Assembly (NCBI GenBank): GCA_020446425.1
Contig: JAGRES010000013.1
Span: 124,001-188,000, forward strand
Direction of reading: 5' to 3'
Length of the DNA: 64,000 bases
From: Sphingobium sp.
Lineage (GTDB): Bacteria > Pseudomonadota > Alphaproteobacteria > Sphingomonadales > Sphingomonadaceae
Under the pieces are notes generated by a model. That model ran no database searches. It saw only the letters and a program-made list of their open reading frames with translations, and had not been told where the DNA came from. Position 1 is the stretch's first letter. Every line of letters starts with the position of its first letter. A program made the position numbers and the translations under genes. Below, one piece after another: positions 23,267 through 32,307 of the stretch.

Positions 23267-24244
23267 ATGGCCCCGGCCATGACCGACATTGACACCTTAT
23301 CCCGGCGATTTTCCGACCTGTCCTCCGGCCGCGCAAGCGGCCTGCGCCTGCGCGATACTATATTGTCGCTGGTTCTTGATGTCACCGGCCTTGGGCCGGA
23401 AGAACGCCAGGCCATGGTCAACATTCTTGAGCAGGAAGCGCGCGCACTGCCTGATATTTCGGACGTCCGCATCGCCCAAACCGCCGAGAAGCAGAGTGTA
23501 ACCATCATCGCCGTTGCGTCCGGCAAGGGCGGTGTCGGCAAATCCACCGTTTCGGCCAACCTCGCCATTGCCCTGTCACGCCTTGGCGTGCGCACCGGCC
23601 TTGTCGATGCCGATATTTACGGCCCGTCCCAGCCGCGCCTGCTCGCCAGCGAAGGCCAGCGCCCCGCCGCCGAGGACAAACGCATGATCCCGATCCGGGG
23701 TGCGGGCGGCATCCCGATGCTGTCCATGGGACATCTGGTCGACCCGGGTCAGGCGATTGCGTGGCGCGGACCGATGGCCGCCAATGCACTGGGTCAGCTT
23801 GTCGATGCCCGGTGGGACGGAGTCGACGTGCTGATCGTCGACATGCCCCCCGGTACCGGCGACATTCAGCTCTCCATGGTACAAAAGCACAAGCCTGCGG
23901 GCGCCGTGATCGTTTCCACGCCTCAGGACCTTGCCCTGATAGACGCCGCGCGTGCCATCAGCCTGTTCGAACAGGCTGGCGTGCCGATAATCGGACTGGT
24001 CGAGAATATGGCGGGCTATGCCTGCCCCCATTGCGGAGAAGTTTCTGATCCTTTCGGGTCGGGTGGAGCAGAAAGTGCCGCGTCGGAAAAAAACATTTTC
24101 TTCCTGGGCCGCATCCCGCTTGCCATCGAAATTCGTGCCGCGTCCGATGCCGGCACACCGCCCGCCGCGAGCGATGGCATATATGCAGAGAGCTTTTCCG
24201 CTATCGCCAGCCGGATACAAGACTGGCTCCAAAATCGAAATTAA
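23267..24244 (+). CDS. apbC: Mrp/ApbC-type iron-sulfur cluster carrier ATPase
   Basis: Up to 325 residues; a second ATG at 23279 may be the true start. The N-terminal DUF59-like half (about 90 residues) is short and diverged. The deviant Walker A is SGKGGVGKSTVSANLAIAL, with switch motif VDMPPGTGDIQLSMVQ. The paired cysteines YACPHCGEV are those that bridge a [4Fe-4S] cluster in the Mrp dimer. These proteins hand Fe-S clusters to apo-enzymes such as aconitase. The last residues lie just before an unexplained structured intergenic element. Confidence 0.9.
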   Translation: MAPAMTDIDTLSRRFSDLSSGRASGLRLRDTILSLVLDVTGLGPEERQAMVNILEQEARALPDISDVRIAQTAEKQSVTIIAVASGKGGVGKSTVSANLAIALSRLGVRTGLVDADIYGPSQPRLLASEGQRPAAEDKRMIPIRGAGGIPMLSMGHLVDPGQAIAWRGPMAANALGQLVDARWDGVDVLIVDMPPGTGDIQLSMVQKHKPAGAVIVSTPQDLALIDAARAISLFEQAGVPIIGLVENMAGYACPHCGEVSDPFGSGGAESAASEKNIFFLGRIPLAIEIRAASDAGTPPAASDGIYAESFSAIASRIQDWLQNRN

Positions 24245-24282
24245 AGGGCTATTTTCAATAGTATAAGCCTATCCCGATATCA

Positions 24283-24356
24283 TGGGGCAGATATAGGAGC
24301 GGCTACCCAGCACCGGCATGAACCCATACCTGTTCTGCCCCACAGCAGGCCGCTCC
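24283..24356. ncRNA. Interleaved complementary segments: candidate pseudoknot RNA
   Basis: Two perfect complementary pairs are interleaved in the order A-B-A'-B'. A is TGGGGCAGA (24283-24291) with A' TCTGCCCCA (24334-24342). B is GGAGCGGC (24296-24303) with B' GCCGCTCC (24349-24356). An RNA from either strand could form a pseudoknot with 9-bp and 8-bp stems, or switch between two stems. It lies in the 252-bp gap between apbC and the XRE gene. I recognise no Rfam family; strand and transcription are unknown. Confidence 0.4.
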
Positions 24357-24391
24357 CATTCTGCGTTTGTTATTTTTGTAACGCTGCATGT

Positions 24392-24459
24392 AGACGATAA
24401 GGGACGTTATGGATTAATTACTCCAAAATGGACCAAATAACCCTTGTCACTTATCGTCT
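24392..24459. promoter_or_regulatory. Paired operator candidate upstream of the XRE regulator
   Basis: AGACGATAAGGGAC (24392-24405) recurs inverted as GTCACTTATCGTCT (24446-24459), with 13 of 14 positions complementary. Midway lies a near-palindrome, TGGATTAATTACTCCA (24410-24425), matching its own complement at 14 of 16 positions. The sites flank a probable promoter directly before a helix-turn-helix gene, the usual place for autoregulation. Binding is inferred. Confidence 0.5.
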
Positions 24460-24496
24460 GTAGACTTGAACCTTGGACAACCGCGATGTCGCATCC

Positions 24497-24703
24497 ATGG
24501 ATGACATACGTTTCCGGTTCGGTACTAACCTCCGAAAATTACGCGAAGAACAAGGCCTTAGCCAGGAAGCTTTCGCGGAAGAGGCGGGCTTGCACCGAAC
24601 CTATGTCAGCGATATCGAACGCGGCGTGCGCAATCCCACAATCATGGTGGTGGACAGGATTGCCCGAGCATTGCGGGTTCCGCCGGGGCGCTTGCTCGAT
24701 TGA
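24497..24703 (+). CDS. XRE-family helix-turn-helix regulator (small)
   Basis: From ATG at 24497 the protein has 68 residues and is almost entirely one Cro/C1 domain: FGTNLRKLREEQGLSQEAFAEEAGLHRTYVSDIERG, then NPTIMVVDRIARALRVPPGRLL. A TTG at 24473 would add eight residues; neither start has a clear ribosome site. The LSQE...HRTYVSDIERG type resembles controller proteins of restriction systems and small stand-alone repressors, but no restriction genes are present. Flanking inverted sites suggest autoregulation. Confidence 0.75.
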   Translation: MDDIRFRFGTNLRKLREEQGLSQEAFAEEAGLHRTYVSDIERGVRNPTIMVVDRIARALRVPPGRLLD

Positions 24704-24761
24704 CGGCATTGCGGCACTAACGGGGCATATGACTTTTTGCTCTTCATGCCGGGAATAGTTG

Positions 24762-25184
24762 ATGACCTCAGACAGCGATATTGCCGAGCTGCTTCGTACC
24801 GTACGCACAATCGCATTGGTCGGCGCTTCCCAAAAGCCGGACCGGCCCAGCTATCGGGTGATGGGTAAATTGCTGGCGCACGGCTATCATGTGATCCCGG
24901 TCAATCCGGGACTGGCCGGACAGGAAATCCATGGACAGACGGTAGTCGCATCGCTCGCGGACATCGACGAGCCCATTGATATGGTCGACATTTTCCGCAA
25001 CAGCGAGGCTGCGGGTGACGTGGTGGACGAAGCAATTGCAGCAGGCGCCAGTGCGGTATGGATGCAACTCGGCGTCATCAACGAACCGGCGGCCCAGCGC
25101 GCAAGGGAAGCGGGCCTGAAAGTGGTGATGGACCACTGCCCGGCAATCGAGATCCCTCGCCTTGGACTGGCCCCTGTCGCCTGA
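24762..25184 (+). CDS. CoA-binding domain protein (YccU type)
   Basis: A 140-residue single-domain protein starting at ATG 24762. The Rossmann-like CoA-binding pattern is seen in [41 protein letters not shown], with [21 protein letters not shown] and [16 protein letters not shown] later. Stand-alone members of this family bind CoA or a nucleotide but have no fixed role. It lies between the XRE gene and the molybdenum-hydroxylase gene on the same strand. Confidence 0.85.
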   Translation: MTSDSDIAELLRTVRTIALVGASQKPDRPSYRVMGKLLAHGYHVIPVNPGLAGQEIHGQTVVASLADIDEPIDMVDIFRNSEAAGDVVDEAIAAGASAVWMQLGVINEPAAQRAREAGLKVVMDHCPAIEIPRLGLAPVA

Positions 25185-25237
25185 GAAACGATTACCGCTT
25201 TGCCTTTGCGCGGCAGCTGGCTATCAGACGCAGGCAT

Positions 25238-27508
25238 ATGCCGCGATCATCGGAAACACGCGAGAGGAAGGCCTCGGCCATCGACCGGCGCAGCCTGCTG
25301 ATCGGCGGCGGCGCGGCGGCGGGTTTGATGATCGCATGGGGACTGTGGCCGCGCAGCTACCAGCCCAATCTGGCGGTTGCCAACAATGAACGGTTGATCA
25401 ACGCATTCCTGAAGATCGACACGGCGGGCCAGATCATCATCGTCGTGCCTCAGCTGGAAATGGGCCAGGGCGTCACCACCGTGCTGCCGCAGATATTGGC
25501 GGACGAGTTGGGCGCGGACTGGCGCACCGTCGCCGTGCAGGGCGCACCGGTCAATCCGCTTTACGCGAACAGCCTGCTGGCCCGGCAGTTCCTCACCAGT
25601 GACTGGAGCAAGCTGGCGGGCGATGCAGGCGACTGGGCGTTGCGCGAATATGCCAGCCGCGAGGCAATGATGCTGACCGGCGGATCGACATCGGTGCGCA
25701 TGTTCATGCGCGGCTATCGTGAAGCGGGCGCATCGGCGCGCATATTATTGTGCAAGGCAGCCGCGGCGCGCTGGGACGCCGACTGGGAAAGCTGCTATAT
25801 TGAAAACGGCATCATAACCGATGGCCAGAAAACCCTGCGCATCGGCGAGGTCGTGTCCGACGCGGTCGGCTTCACCTTGCCGGACGAGCTGCCGCTCAAG
25901 TCCGGCGACGGCGAGGAGGAAAGGTTATATGGCCGGGATATTCCGCGCATTGACCTGCCCTCCAAGATCGACGGCTCTCATAATTATGCAGCCGACATCC
26001 GCATCGCCGATATGGTGTTCGCCTCCATCCGGCAGGGCCCGATCGGGGCGACCGGCATAAAATCGCTGCAAGACGCGGAAGCGAAAAAGGTCACCGGCTT
26101 TCTCCAGCTCGTGCAACACGACCACTGGGTCGCAGCAGTCGGCACCAACTGGTGGGCGGCAAACAAGGCGCTCGACAGCCTTGATCCTGTATTCGATGTC
26201 GCCGGGCCACCGCTCGACACTTTGGCCATCGAAGAAGCGCTGCAAACCGCTTTTACGAGCGACGCGGGACGCAGGCTATATCAACAGGGCGAGCTGGCCA
26301 CGGCCTTCAATGGCGCGCGTCTGGTGCGCGCGGAATACCGCGTCGCCCCCGCCCTGCACCTTGCCGTCGAGCCACCCTGCGCCACCGCGCGGGTAACCAG
26401 TGACCTGGCCGAGATATGGACCGCGAGCCAGGCACCTGCCTTCTGCCGCCGCGCCGTCGCCGATGCGCTCGGCATGGACGAAGACCAGGTCATACTCTAT
26501 CCGATTTCCGCAGGCGGCTCGTTCGGGCGACGCATGGATCATGAACCCGCCGTGCAGGCCGCACTGATCGCGCAAGAGATAAAGCGGCCTGTACAATTGC
26601 TATGGTCGCGCGCCGAAGACATTATCACGGATCGTCCGCGCCCGCCCGCTCATGCACGCATGCACGCAAAGCTGGTCGCCGGTGGACGAATCGAGGCCTT
26701 GTCCGCCAAGGTCGCCGCTCCTGCCACCGACCGCGAAACATGGGACCGGATCGCGCGGAGCACATCTCCGGCAGAGGCAGCGGATAATGCAGGCAGAGTC
26801 GCCGACGCGCGCGCCCTTTCCGGCATGCCTTCGCTCTACGAAATACCCCATTATGCTATTGACCATTACCCTACACCAATCAGGCTGCCGACCGGGCGCT
26901 GGCGTGGCAATGCCGACAGCTATAGCTGCTTTTTTACCGAGAGCTTCATGGACGAACTGGCGCAGCAGGCGGGCATGGAGCCGCTATCCTTTCGCATGCA
27001 GCACCTCTCCGGGCAACCTCGCCTCGCGCAGTGTGTCACAACCGCTGCGGCGATTGGCGGCTGGCAGGGCGGCGTGATGTCGAGCGGGCAAGGCCTGGCC
27101 TGTCATGCGATGGACGGCGGTTATATCGCGATGCTGGTCGAGGCTTCCATGGAACGCGGATCAATTCGGGTGAAGAAGATCACAGCCGCCGCTGATATCG
27201 GCGCCCAGCCGCATCCTGATATCGCACGGCAACAGATTGAGGGCGGCATCATATTCGGTCTTGCCGCAGCCCTTGGCTGTGGCGCGGAATATGAAGGCGG
27301 GCTTCCTCTCCGTGCGATTATGGGCCGCATGGGCCTGCCGCGTCTGGCCGATATAGGCGATGTCACGATCGAGCTTCTGCCGAGCGAAGCCGAACCGGCT
27401 GGCGTCGGCCAGATCGGCGTACCCGCCGCCGCACCGGCGCTTGCGGGTGCACTCTATACATTGACCGGTCGCCGCTATCGCGACCTTCCTCTGGTAGCCG
27501 CATCATGA
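25238..27508 (+). CDS. Molybdopterin-binding subunit of an aldehyde/isoquinoline oxidoreductase-type enzyme
   Basis: From ATG 25238 the protein has 756 residues and begins with a twin-arginine signal (IDRRSLLIGGGAAAGLMIAWGL). The body matches the large subunit of periplasmic xanthine-dehydrogenase-family enzymes (IorB, AldH type): PQLEMGQGVTTVLPQILADELGADW, KIDGSHNYAADIRI, AGGSFGRRMDHEPAVQAALIAQ, and the C-terminal GVGQIGVPAAAPALAGALYTLTG with an acidic residue context near the cofactor. Such enzymes need a separate [2Fe-2S] subunit and usually a cytochrome, and neither is adjacent. The substrate is unknown. The ferrochelatase start overlaps its stop by four bases. Confidence 0.85.
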   Translation: MPRSSETRERKASAIDRRSLLIGGGAAAGLMIAWGLWPRSYQPNLAVANNERLINAFLKIDTAGQIIIVVPQLEMGQGVTTVLPQILADELGADWRTVAVQGAPVNPLYANSLLARQFLTSDWSKLAGDAGDWALREYASREAMMLTGGSTSVRMFMRGYREAGASARILLCKAAAARWDADWESCYIENGIITDGQKTLRIGEVVSDAVGFTLPDELPLKSGDGEEERLYGRDIPRIDLPSKIDGSHNYAADIRIADMVFASIRQGPIGATGIKSLQDAEAKKVTGFLQLVQHDHWVAAVGTNWWAANKALDSLDPVFDVAGPPLDTLAIEEALQTAFTSDAGRRLYQQGELATAFNGARLVRAEYRVAPALHLAVEPPCATARVTSDLAEIWTASQAPAFCRRAVADALGMDEDQVILYPISAGGSFGRRMDHEPAVQAALIAQEIKRPVQLLWSRAEDIITDRPRPPAHARMHAKLVAGGRIEALSAKVAAPATDRETWDRIARSTSPAEAADNAGRVADARALSGMPSLYEIPHYAIDHYPTPIRLPTGRWRGNADSYSCFFTESFMDELAQQAGMEPLSFRMQHLSGQPRLAQCVTTAAAIGGWQGGVMSSGQGLACHAMDGGYIAMLVEASMERGSIRVKKITAAADIGAQPHPDIARQQIEGGIIFGLAAALGCGAEYEGGLPLRAIMGRMGLPRLADIGDVTIELLPSEAEPAGVGQIGVPAAAPALAGALYTLTGRRYRDLPLVAAS

Positions 27509-28536
27509 GTAACCTGCTTCCCGCCCGCCCCACTGACCATCCACAGACCCCGCCACCGAAAACCGGCGTCCTGATCGTCAATCTCGGCACGCCCGACGCC
27601 CCGGAACCCAGCGCGGTGAAGCGCTATCTCAGGGAATTCCTGTCCGACCGCAGGGTGGTCGAAATCCCGCCTCTCCTCTGGCAGCCGATATTGCGCGGCA
27701 TCATCCTCAATACCCGGCCACGTAAATCCGCCCATGCCTATAGCCAGATCTGGACCAAAGACGGATCTCCGCTCGCCGTGCATACCCGCGCCGTGGCAGA
27801 CGCCATGGCCCAGCGATTCCACGAGGACGGCATAATCGTCGACTGGGCAATGCGGTATGGCAACCCTTCCATCGCCAGCCGTATTGCCGCGATGAAGGAG
27901 CAGGGGTGCGAACGCATCCTATTCGCGCCGCTTTATCCGCAATATAGCGGCGCGACGACCGCGAGCGCCAACGATGCATTGTTCGCCGCGCTCAAGGGCA
28001 TGCGCTGGCAACCCGCCATCCGCATATTGCCTCCCTATTATGATGACCCGGCCTATATCGAAGCACTTACCCAAAGCGCACGCCGTCATCTTGGTGCACT
28101 GAGCGAACAGCCCGATGTGCTGCTGCTGACATTTCATGGTATGCCGGAGCGCACGCTGCATCTGGGCGACCCTTATCATTGCCACTGCGTCAAGACCGCA
28201 CGCTTGCTCTCGGAGTCGCTGCGCGCCGATTTTTCGGGTCCTGTCGAGATCAGTTTCCAGTCCCGATTCGGTCGCGCCAAATGGCTGGAGCCGTCGACTG
28301 AAAAAAAACTGGAGCAGCTGGCTCGCAGCGGCACAAAACATATAGCCGTCATGGCGCCCGGTTTTTCTGCCGACTGTCTGGAGACGCTGGAAGAGATCAT
28401 GCTGCGCGGGCGAGATGTTTTTCTGCAGAATTCCGGGAAAAAATTCTCATATCTACCTTGTTTGAACGCGGAAGATGAGGCTATCACGCTTTATGAGGGA
28501 CTGCTTCGGAGAGAGTTTTCAGGATGGGCGAAATAA
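27505..28536 (+). CDS. hemH: Ferrochelatase
   Basis: A 343-residue enzyme that inserts Fe2+ into protoporphyrin IX, the last step of haem synthesis. Seen are GVLIVNLGTPDAPEPSAVKRYLREFLSD, LFAPLYPQYSGATTAS, the metal-site histidine in LLLTFHGMPERTLHLGDPY, and the acidic partner in SFQSRFGRAKWLEPSTE. Two further Cys-rich positions (HCHC and SADCLE) occur as in many alphaproteobacterial members. The start is coupled (ATGA) to the upstream molybdenum enzyme gene. Confidence 0.95.
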   Translation: MSNLLPARPTDHPQTPPPKTGVLIVNLGTPDAPEPSAVKRYLREFLSDRRVVEIPPLLWQPILRGIILNTRPRKSAHAYSQIWTKDGSPLAVHTRAVADAMAQRFHEDGIIVDWAMRYGNPSIASRIAAMKEQGCERILFAPLYPQYSGATTASANDALFAALKGMRWQPAIRILPPYYDDPAYIEALTQSARRHLGALSEQPDVLLLTFHGMPERTLHLGDPYHCHCVKTARLLSESLRADFSGPVEISFQSRFGRAKWLEPSTEKKLEQLARSGTKHIAVMAPGFSADCLETLEEIMLRGRDVFLQNSGKKFSYLPCLNAEDEAITLYEGLLRREFSGWAK

Positions 28537-28578
28537 TATGATGACAGTCCCCGCGTCTAATACAGGGAGGATGTCTAT

Positions 28579-29301
28579 ATGAGCAGAGTTGCGATTGTTA
28601 CGGGTGGCACACGGGGAATCGGCGAAGCGATCAGTCTCGCCTTGAAAGAAATGGGTATGACGGTCGTCGCCAACTATGCCGGCAACGAAGAAAAAGCGAA
28701 GGCATTTACAGACCGCACCGGTATCAAATCGTATAAATGGGATGTGGGCAATCATCAGGCCTGCCTTGACGGTTGTGCACAGGTGGTATCGGATGTCGGC
28801 CCGATTGACGTGGTGGTCAATAATGCGGGTATCACACGGGATGGCGTGCTCGCCAAGATGAGTTTCGACGACTGGAACGACGTGATGCGCATCAACCTGG
28901 GCGGCTGTTTCAACATGGCCAAGGCGACCTTTGGCAGCATGCGTGAACGCGGATGGGGCCGTATCGTCAATATCGGTTCGGTCAACGGACAGGCTGGCCA
29001 GTACGGCCAGGTGAACTACGCCGCCGCCAAGTCGGGCATTCACGGCTTTACCAAAGCGCTGGCGCAGGAAGGCGCGAAGTCGGGCATCACCGTCAACGCC
29101 ATTGCGCCCGGTTATATCGACACGGACATGGTGGCGGCTGTTCCCGCCCCCGTGCTTGAGAAAATCATCGCGAAAATCCCGGTGGGCCGTCTGGGCCATG
29201 CCGAAGAAATTGCACGCGGCGTCGCCTTTCTGTGCAGTGAGGAAGCAGGCTTTGTCACCGGATCGACTATGTCGATCAACGGTGGCCAGCATATGTACTG
29301 A
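28579..29301 (+). CDS. phaB: Acetoacetyl-CoA reductase
   Basis: A 240-residue short-chain dehydrogenase. The cofactor motif is VTGGTRGIGEAIS, the NNAG motif is VVNNAGITRDGVLAKM, and the catalytic Ser and Tyr-x3-Lys are in NIGSVNGQAGQYGQVNYAAAKSG. The combination NIGSVNGQAGQYGQ and the C-terminal MSINGGQHMY is specific for PhaB, which makes (R)-3-hydroxybutyryl-CoA for polyhydroxyalkanoate. phaA and phaC are not in the window. The ribosome site is AGGGAGG. Confidence 0.95.
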   Translation: MSRVAIVTGGTRGIGEAISLALKEMGMTVVANYAGNEEKAKAFTDRTGIKSYKWDVGNHQACLDGCAQVVSDVGPIDVVVNNAGITRDGVLAKMSFDDWNDVMRINLGGCFNMAKATFGSMRERGWGRIVNIGSVNGQAGQYGQVNYAAAKSGIHGFTKALAQEGAKSGITVNAIAPGYIDTDMVAAVPAPVLEKIIAKIPVGRLGHAEEIARGVAFLCSEEAGFVTGSTMSINGGQHMY

Positions 29302-29330
29302 TACTGACCATGTGGCCGGAGGGCGAATCC

Positions 29331-29606
29331 ATGCGCTACTCCGGCCCAGTCAAACACAGCATCACCATTGAAGGTCATCAGACCTCGATCAGCCTGGAAC
29401 CGGTGTTCTGGGACGCTTTGAAACGTGCGGCGCGCGAAGAAGGTCTGGCGCTGAACGCCCTGGTTGCGCACATTGACGAACAGCGAATCGCGAGCTTTAC
29501 GGCCGGGCAGAACCCGCCAACCCCATCCACAAACACCACGCAAGCGACATCGGCAAATCTGGCCAGCGCCATTCGCAGCTGGCTCTGGGAACGATATTGC
29601 AAATAA
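29331..29606 (+). CDS. Ribbon-helix-helix domain protein
   Basis: From ATG 29331, behind GGAGGG, the protein has 91 residues. The N-terminal half, KHSITIEGHQTSISLEPVFWDALKRAAREEGLALNALVAHID, is the ribbon-helix-helix family common in alphaproteobacteria. The tail is Thr/Pro-rich and ends SAIRSWLWERYCK. These proteins may bind DNA, but no target is known. It follows phaB by 29 bp and may share its transcript. Confidence 0.82.
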   Translation: MRYSGPVKHSITIEGHQTSISLEPVFWDALKRAAREEGLALNALVAHIDEQRIASFTAGQNPPTPSTNTTQATSANLASAIRSWLWERYCK

Positions 29607-29627
29607 TTATCATCCGCGATTGACTCT

Positions 29628-29646
29628 GAGAATGATTATCAATAAC
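29628..29646 (+). promoter_or_regulatory. Probable Fur box before the TonB-dependent receptor
   Basis: GAGAATGATTATCAATAAC matches the 19-bp Fur consensus (GATAATGATAATCATTATC) at 15 of 19 positions. A second partial match, AAATAATTATCAT, lies at 29601-29613. Both are within 80 bp of the receptor start, so iron repression is expected. Confidence 0.7.
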
Positions 29647-29681
29647 AGCACCTCTATACGAACAATAGGGGAAGCTGTTCA

Positions 29682-32078
29682 ATGCCGTTACGTCGTTCCA
29701 CCAACAATCAAGTCATTCAAAACAAGAGCGAGACATCTAGGGGTGGGATGTTGTCGGCGCTGGCCATGGCCGCGCTTCCAGTCATTGGGTTTCCGGTCGC
29801 CGCACATGCGGACGAAGCCGATGCAGGCGATCAGCGCAACATCTATGTCGACGGGCGCCGCACCGCAGACGTAAACCCCAATGCCAACCCGGAAGCGCCC
29901 TATAAGGTCGAGAAGTCTGCGGATGGCAAATTCACCGAGCCACTGCGCGATACACCCAAGACGATCACCGCCATTCCCAAGGAAGTGATCGAGGATATCG
30001 GCGCGACCAGCTTCCGCGAAGTCGTGCGATCGACACCGGGCGTGACATTGGGCACGGGCGAAGGCGGCAATGCTTTCGGTGACCGCATCTTCATTCGCGG
30101 CTTCGACGCGCGCGGCGATGTCTATATCGACGGCCTGCGCGATCCCGGCGTCACCAGCCGCGAGATTTTCGCGGTCGAGCAGATCGAGGTGGTCAAGGGA
30201 CCGTCCGGCAGCTTCGGCGGACGCGGCACAACCGGCGGTCTCGTCAGCCTGCAATCCAAGCAGCCCCAGTTCGGCAATGATTTCGTCGTCGCCGAGGGAG
30301 GTATCGGCACGGAGAATTATTTCCGCGCTACCCTCGGCGCCAATCATGCGCTGAGCGACCGCTTCGCCATCCGCGTCAACGGCCTGTACCACAGTGCCGA
30401 CACGCCAGGCCGCGACTATGTCGATTCCGAACGCTGGGGTATTGCGGCGGCGGCCACGCTGAAAGTCACAGACACGCTGACGGTGATGGCGGATTATTAT
30501 GGTTATCGCCTCGACGGCATGTCCGATTATGGCCACCCGTTTGAAAGCGACGATTATAACGACGGCGACGCCGGCGGTCTGCCCAACGAACCCGCCCAGG
30601 TAAATCTCGACAATTTCTATGGCGCTGTGGGGCGTGACTTTATCGAAAACGGGTCGGATATCGGCACGCTGACGGTCAAGTTCGAACCCAATGACCAGAT
30701 CGCATTGCGTTCCACCGTCCGCTATGGCGAGACATGGAACTATTATGTTGTCAGCGTACCGCGCAGCCCACGCGCCGTCACGCCCCCTGCCGCAGGCGCA
30801 TCGCAGCGCGAAATCGACGGATACGACGCTGCTATCGCGGCTGGCTTCATGGATGGAGATCTGGTCGTCGACACCGGCGCCCCGCAGCGCCACGCGGATA
30901 ACGAAACCTTCGCGATGCTGACCGACGCCACCGCGCGTTTCGATACGGGCAGCATCGGCCATACGCTGGTGGGCGGCGTCGAAATCACGCGTGAGAAGAT
31001 CGACAACAAGCGCTACACCTTCCCCGACTTCGTCGAGGATGCCAATGGCAATCCTCAATCTACGGATCAGATCCCGCCGCGCGATCTGTTCAATCCCGAT
31101 CCGGTGCTGGGCTTCAAAATTCCGACAATCATCGACACCAGTGTTCCGTCAACGATCGTGAAAGTCGAAACCATGTCGGCCTATCTGATCGACACGGTAA
31201 AATTCTCACCCAAGCTGCAAGCAACGCTGGGCCTGCGATACGACATGTTCGATATCAATGTGAACGGCTTCGACCGCCGGTCCAATGCACCTTATTCCCG
31301 CCAGCAGTCGATCGACTTCCTGAACGGTCAGGTCAGCCTGCTCTACAAGCCGGTGGAACCGGTGAGCATCTATGCCTCGTTCAGCACATCGTCCAACCCA
31401 TCGGGAGAACAGCTCGACAGCACCAGCGCCACCTATGGCGGTCTGGGCGACGGAACGGAAACCATCGACCCGGAACGCAACAAAGCTTATGAGCTGGGCG
31501 TCAAATATGAGCTGAACAAGAATCTGCTTGTCACCGCCGCAGTATTCCAGATCGACAAGGAAAACGCGCGTGAGGCCGACCCGGTTTCCGGCGGTTTCAA
31601 TCTGGTAGGTGAGCTGCGGTCCCGCGGTGCGGAAATAGGCGTCAACGGCAATCTGACATCCCGCTGGTCGGTGTTCGGTGGCTTCACCTATCTCGACGCG
31701 GAGATCGTCGACTCCAGCGACGCGCTTGAAATCGGCTCGCGTTTCCCCAACGTACCGAAATATAACTTCTCCCTGCTCTCAACCTATGCTCTGACCGACT
31801 GGCTGATGGTCGGTGGACAGGCCTATTATCAGAGCCGCATCTTCGGCGGCACATATGGCCTCACCACGACGGACGACAATATCAACCCGAGCGTACCGGG
31901 TTACTGGCGCTTCGACGCGGTGGCGCGGGTGAGGCCTACGCAGAATACCGAATTGCGGCTCAACGTGATGAACCTGACGGACAAGCGTTATTATGACGCG
32001 ATCTACCGTTCATCGGCGCCGTTCGCCTATGTCGCCCCCGGCCGGAGCGCGACATTGACCGCGAGCATCATTTTCTAA
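29682..32078 (+). CDS. TonB-dependent siderophore receptor (catecholate type)
   Basis: A 798-residue outer-membrane receptor. A long signal region (MLSALAMAALPVIGFPVAAHA, about residues 23-43) precedes the plug domain KTITAIPKEVIEDIGATSF to GDRIFIRGFDARGDVYIDGLRD. The barrel is of about 22 strands, ends in a C-terminal Phe (SATLTASIIF), and includes TLGLRYDMFDINVNG and ERNKAYELGVKYEL. Overall layout resembles Fiu, which imports ferric catecholates. The Fur box upstream and the PKHD hydroxylase downstream (the PiuA-PiuC type pairing) support iron uptake. Confidence 0.92.
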   Translation: MPLRRSTNNQVIQNKSETSRGGMLSALAMAALPVIGFPVAAHADEADAGDQRNIYVDGRRTADVNPNANPEAPYKVEKSADGKFTEPLRDTPKTITAIPKEVIEDIGATSFREVVRSTPGVTLGTGEGGNAFGDRIFIRGFDARGDVYIDGLRDPGVTSREIFAVEQIEVVKGPSGSFGGRGTTGGLVSLQSKQPQFGNDFVVAEGGIGTENYFRATLGANHALSDRFAIRVNGLYHSADTPGRDYVDSERWGIAAAATLKVTDTLTVMADYYGYRLDGMSDYGHPFESDDYNDGDAGGLPNEPAQVNLDNFYGAVGRDFIENGSDIGTLTVKFEPNDQIALRSTVRYGETWNYYVVSVPRSPRAVTPPAAGASQREIDGYDAAIAAGFMDGDLVVDTGAPQRHADNETFAMLTDATARFDTGSIGHTLVGGVEITREKIDNKRYTFPDFVEDANGNPQSTDQIPPRDLFNPDPVLGFKIPTIIDTSVPSTIVKVETMSAYLIDTVKFSPKLQATLGLRYDMFDINVNGFDRRSNAPYSRQQSIDFLNGQVSLLYKPVEPVSIYASFSTSSNPSGEQLDSTSATYGGLGDGTETIDPERNKAYELGVKYELNKNLLVTAAVFQIDKENAREADPVSGGFNLVGELRSRGAEIGVNGNLTSRWSVFGGFTYLDAEIVDSSDALEIGSRFPNVPKYNFSLLSTYALTDWLMVGGQAYYQSRIFGGTYGLTTTDDNINPSVPGYWRFDAVARVRPTQNTELRLNVMNLTDKRYYDAIYRSSAPFAYVAPGRSATLTASIIF

Positions 32079-32208
32079 GGAGCCGTAACCAGTTGCGATG
32101 CCCCCCCAGGGTGTATCGCCCCACCCGTCCGCCGCACTATTCGCCACCCCACCTGGAGGATAGTCCCGGCGGGCGGGCTGGGTTATCAAGGGCCAAGAGT
32201 GATTTCGA

Positions 32209-32285
32209 GTGAAATGGAACATTTCACGGCTCGGAAATCGCGACAAACTAACCAACTAGGCCACGATTTTGATTTCGTTGAAATC
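32209..32285. promoter_or_regulatory. Two short dyads between the receptor and PKHD hydroxylase genes
   Basis: GTGAAAT-GGAAC-ATTTCAC (32209-32227) is a perfect 7-bp dyad, and GATTTC-GTT-GAAATC (32271-32285) is a 6-bp dyad sharing the core GAAAT. They lie in the 229-bp gap before the hydroxylase. The first could be a weak attenuator or operator. No U-tract follows, so it is not called a terminator. Confidence 0.35.
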
Positions 32286-32307
32286 GAACAGGGCCTACGG
32301 GGATAGC

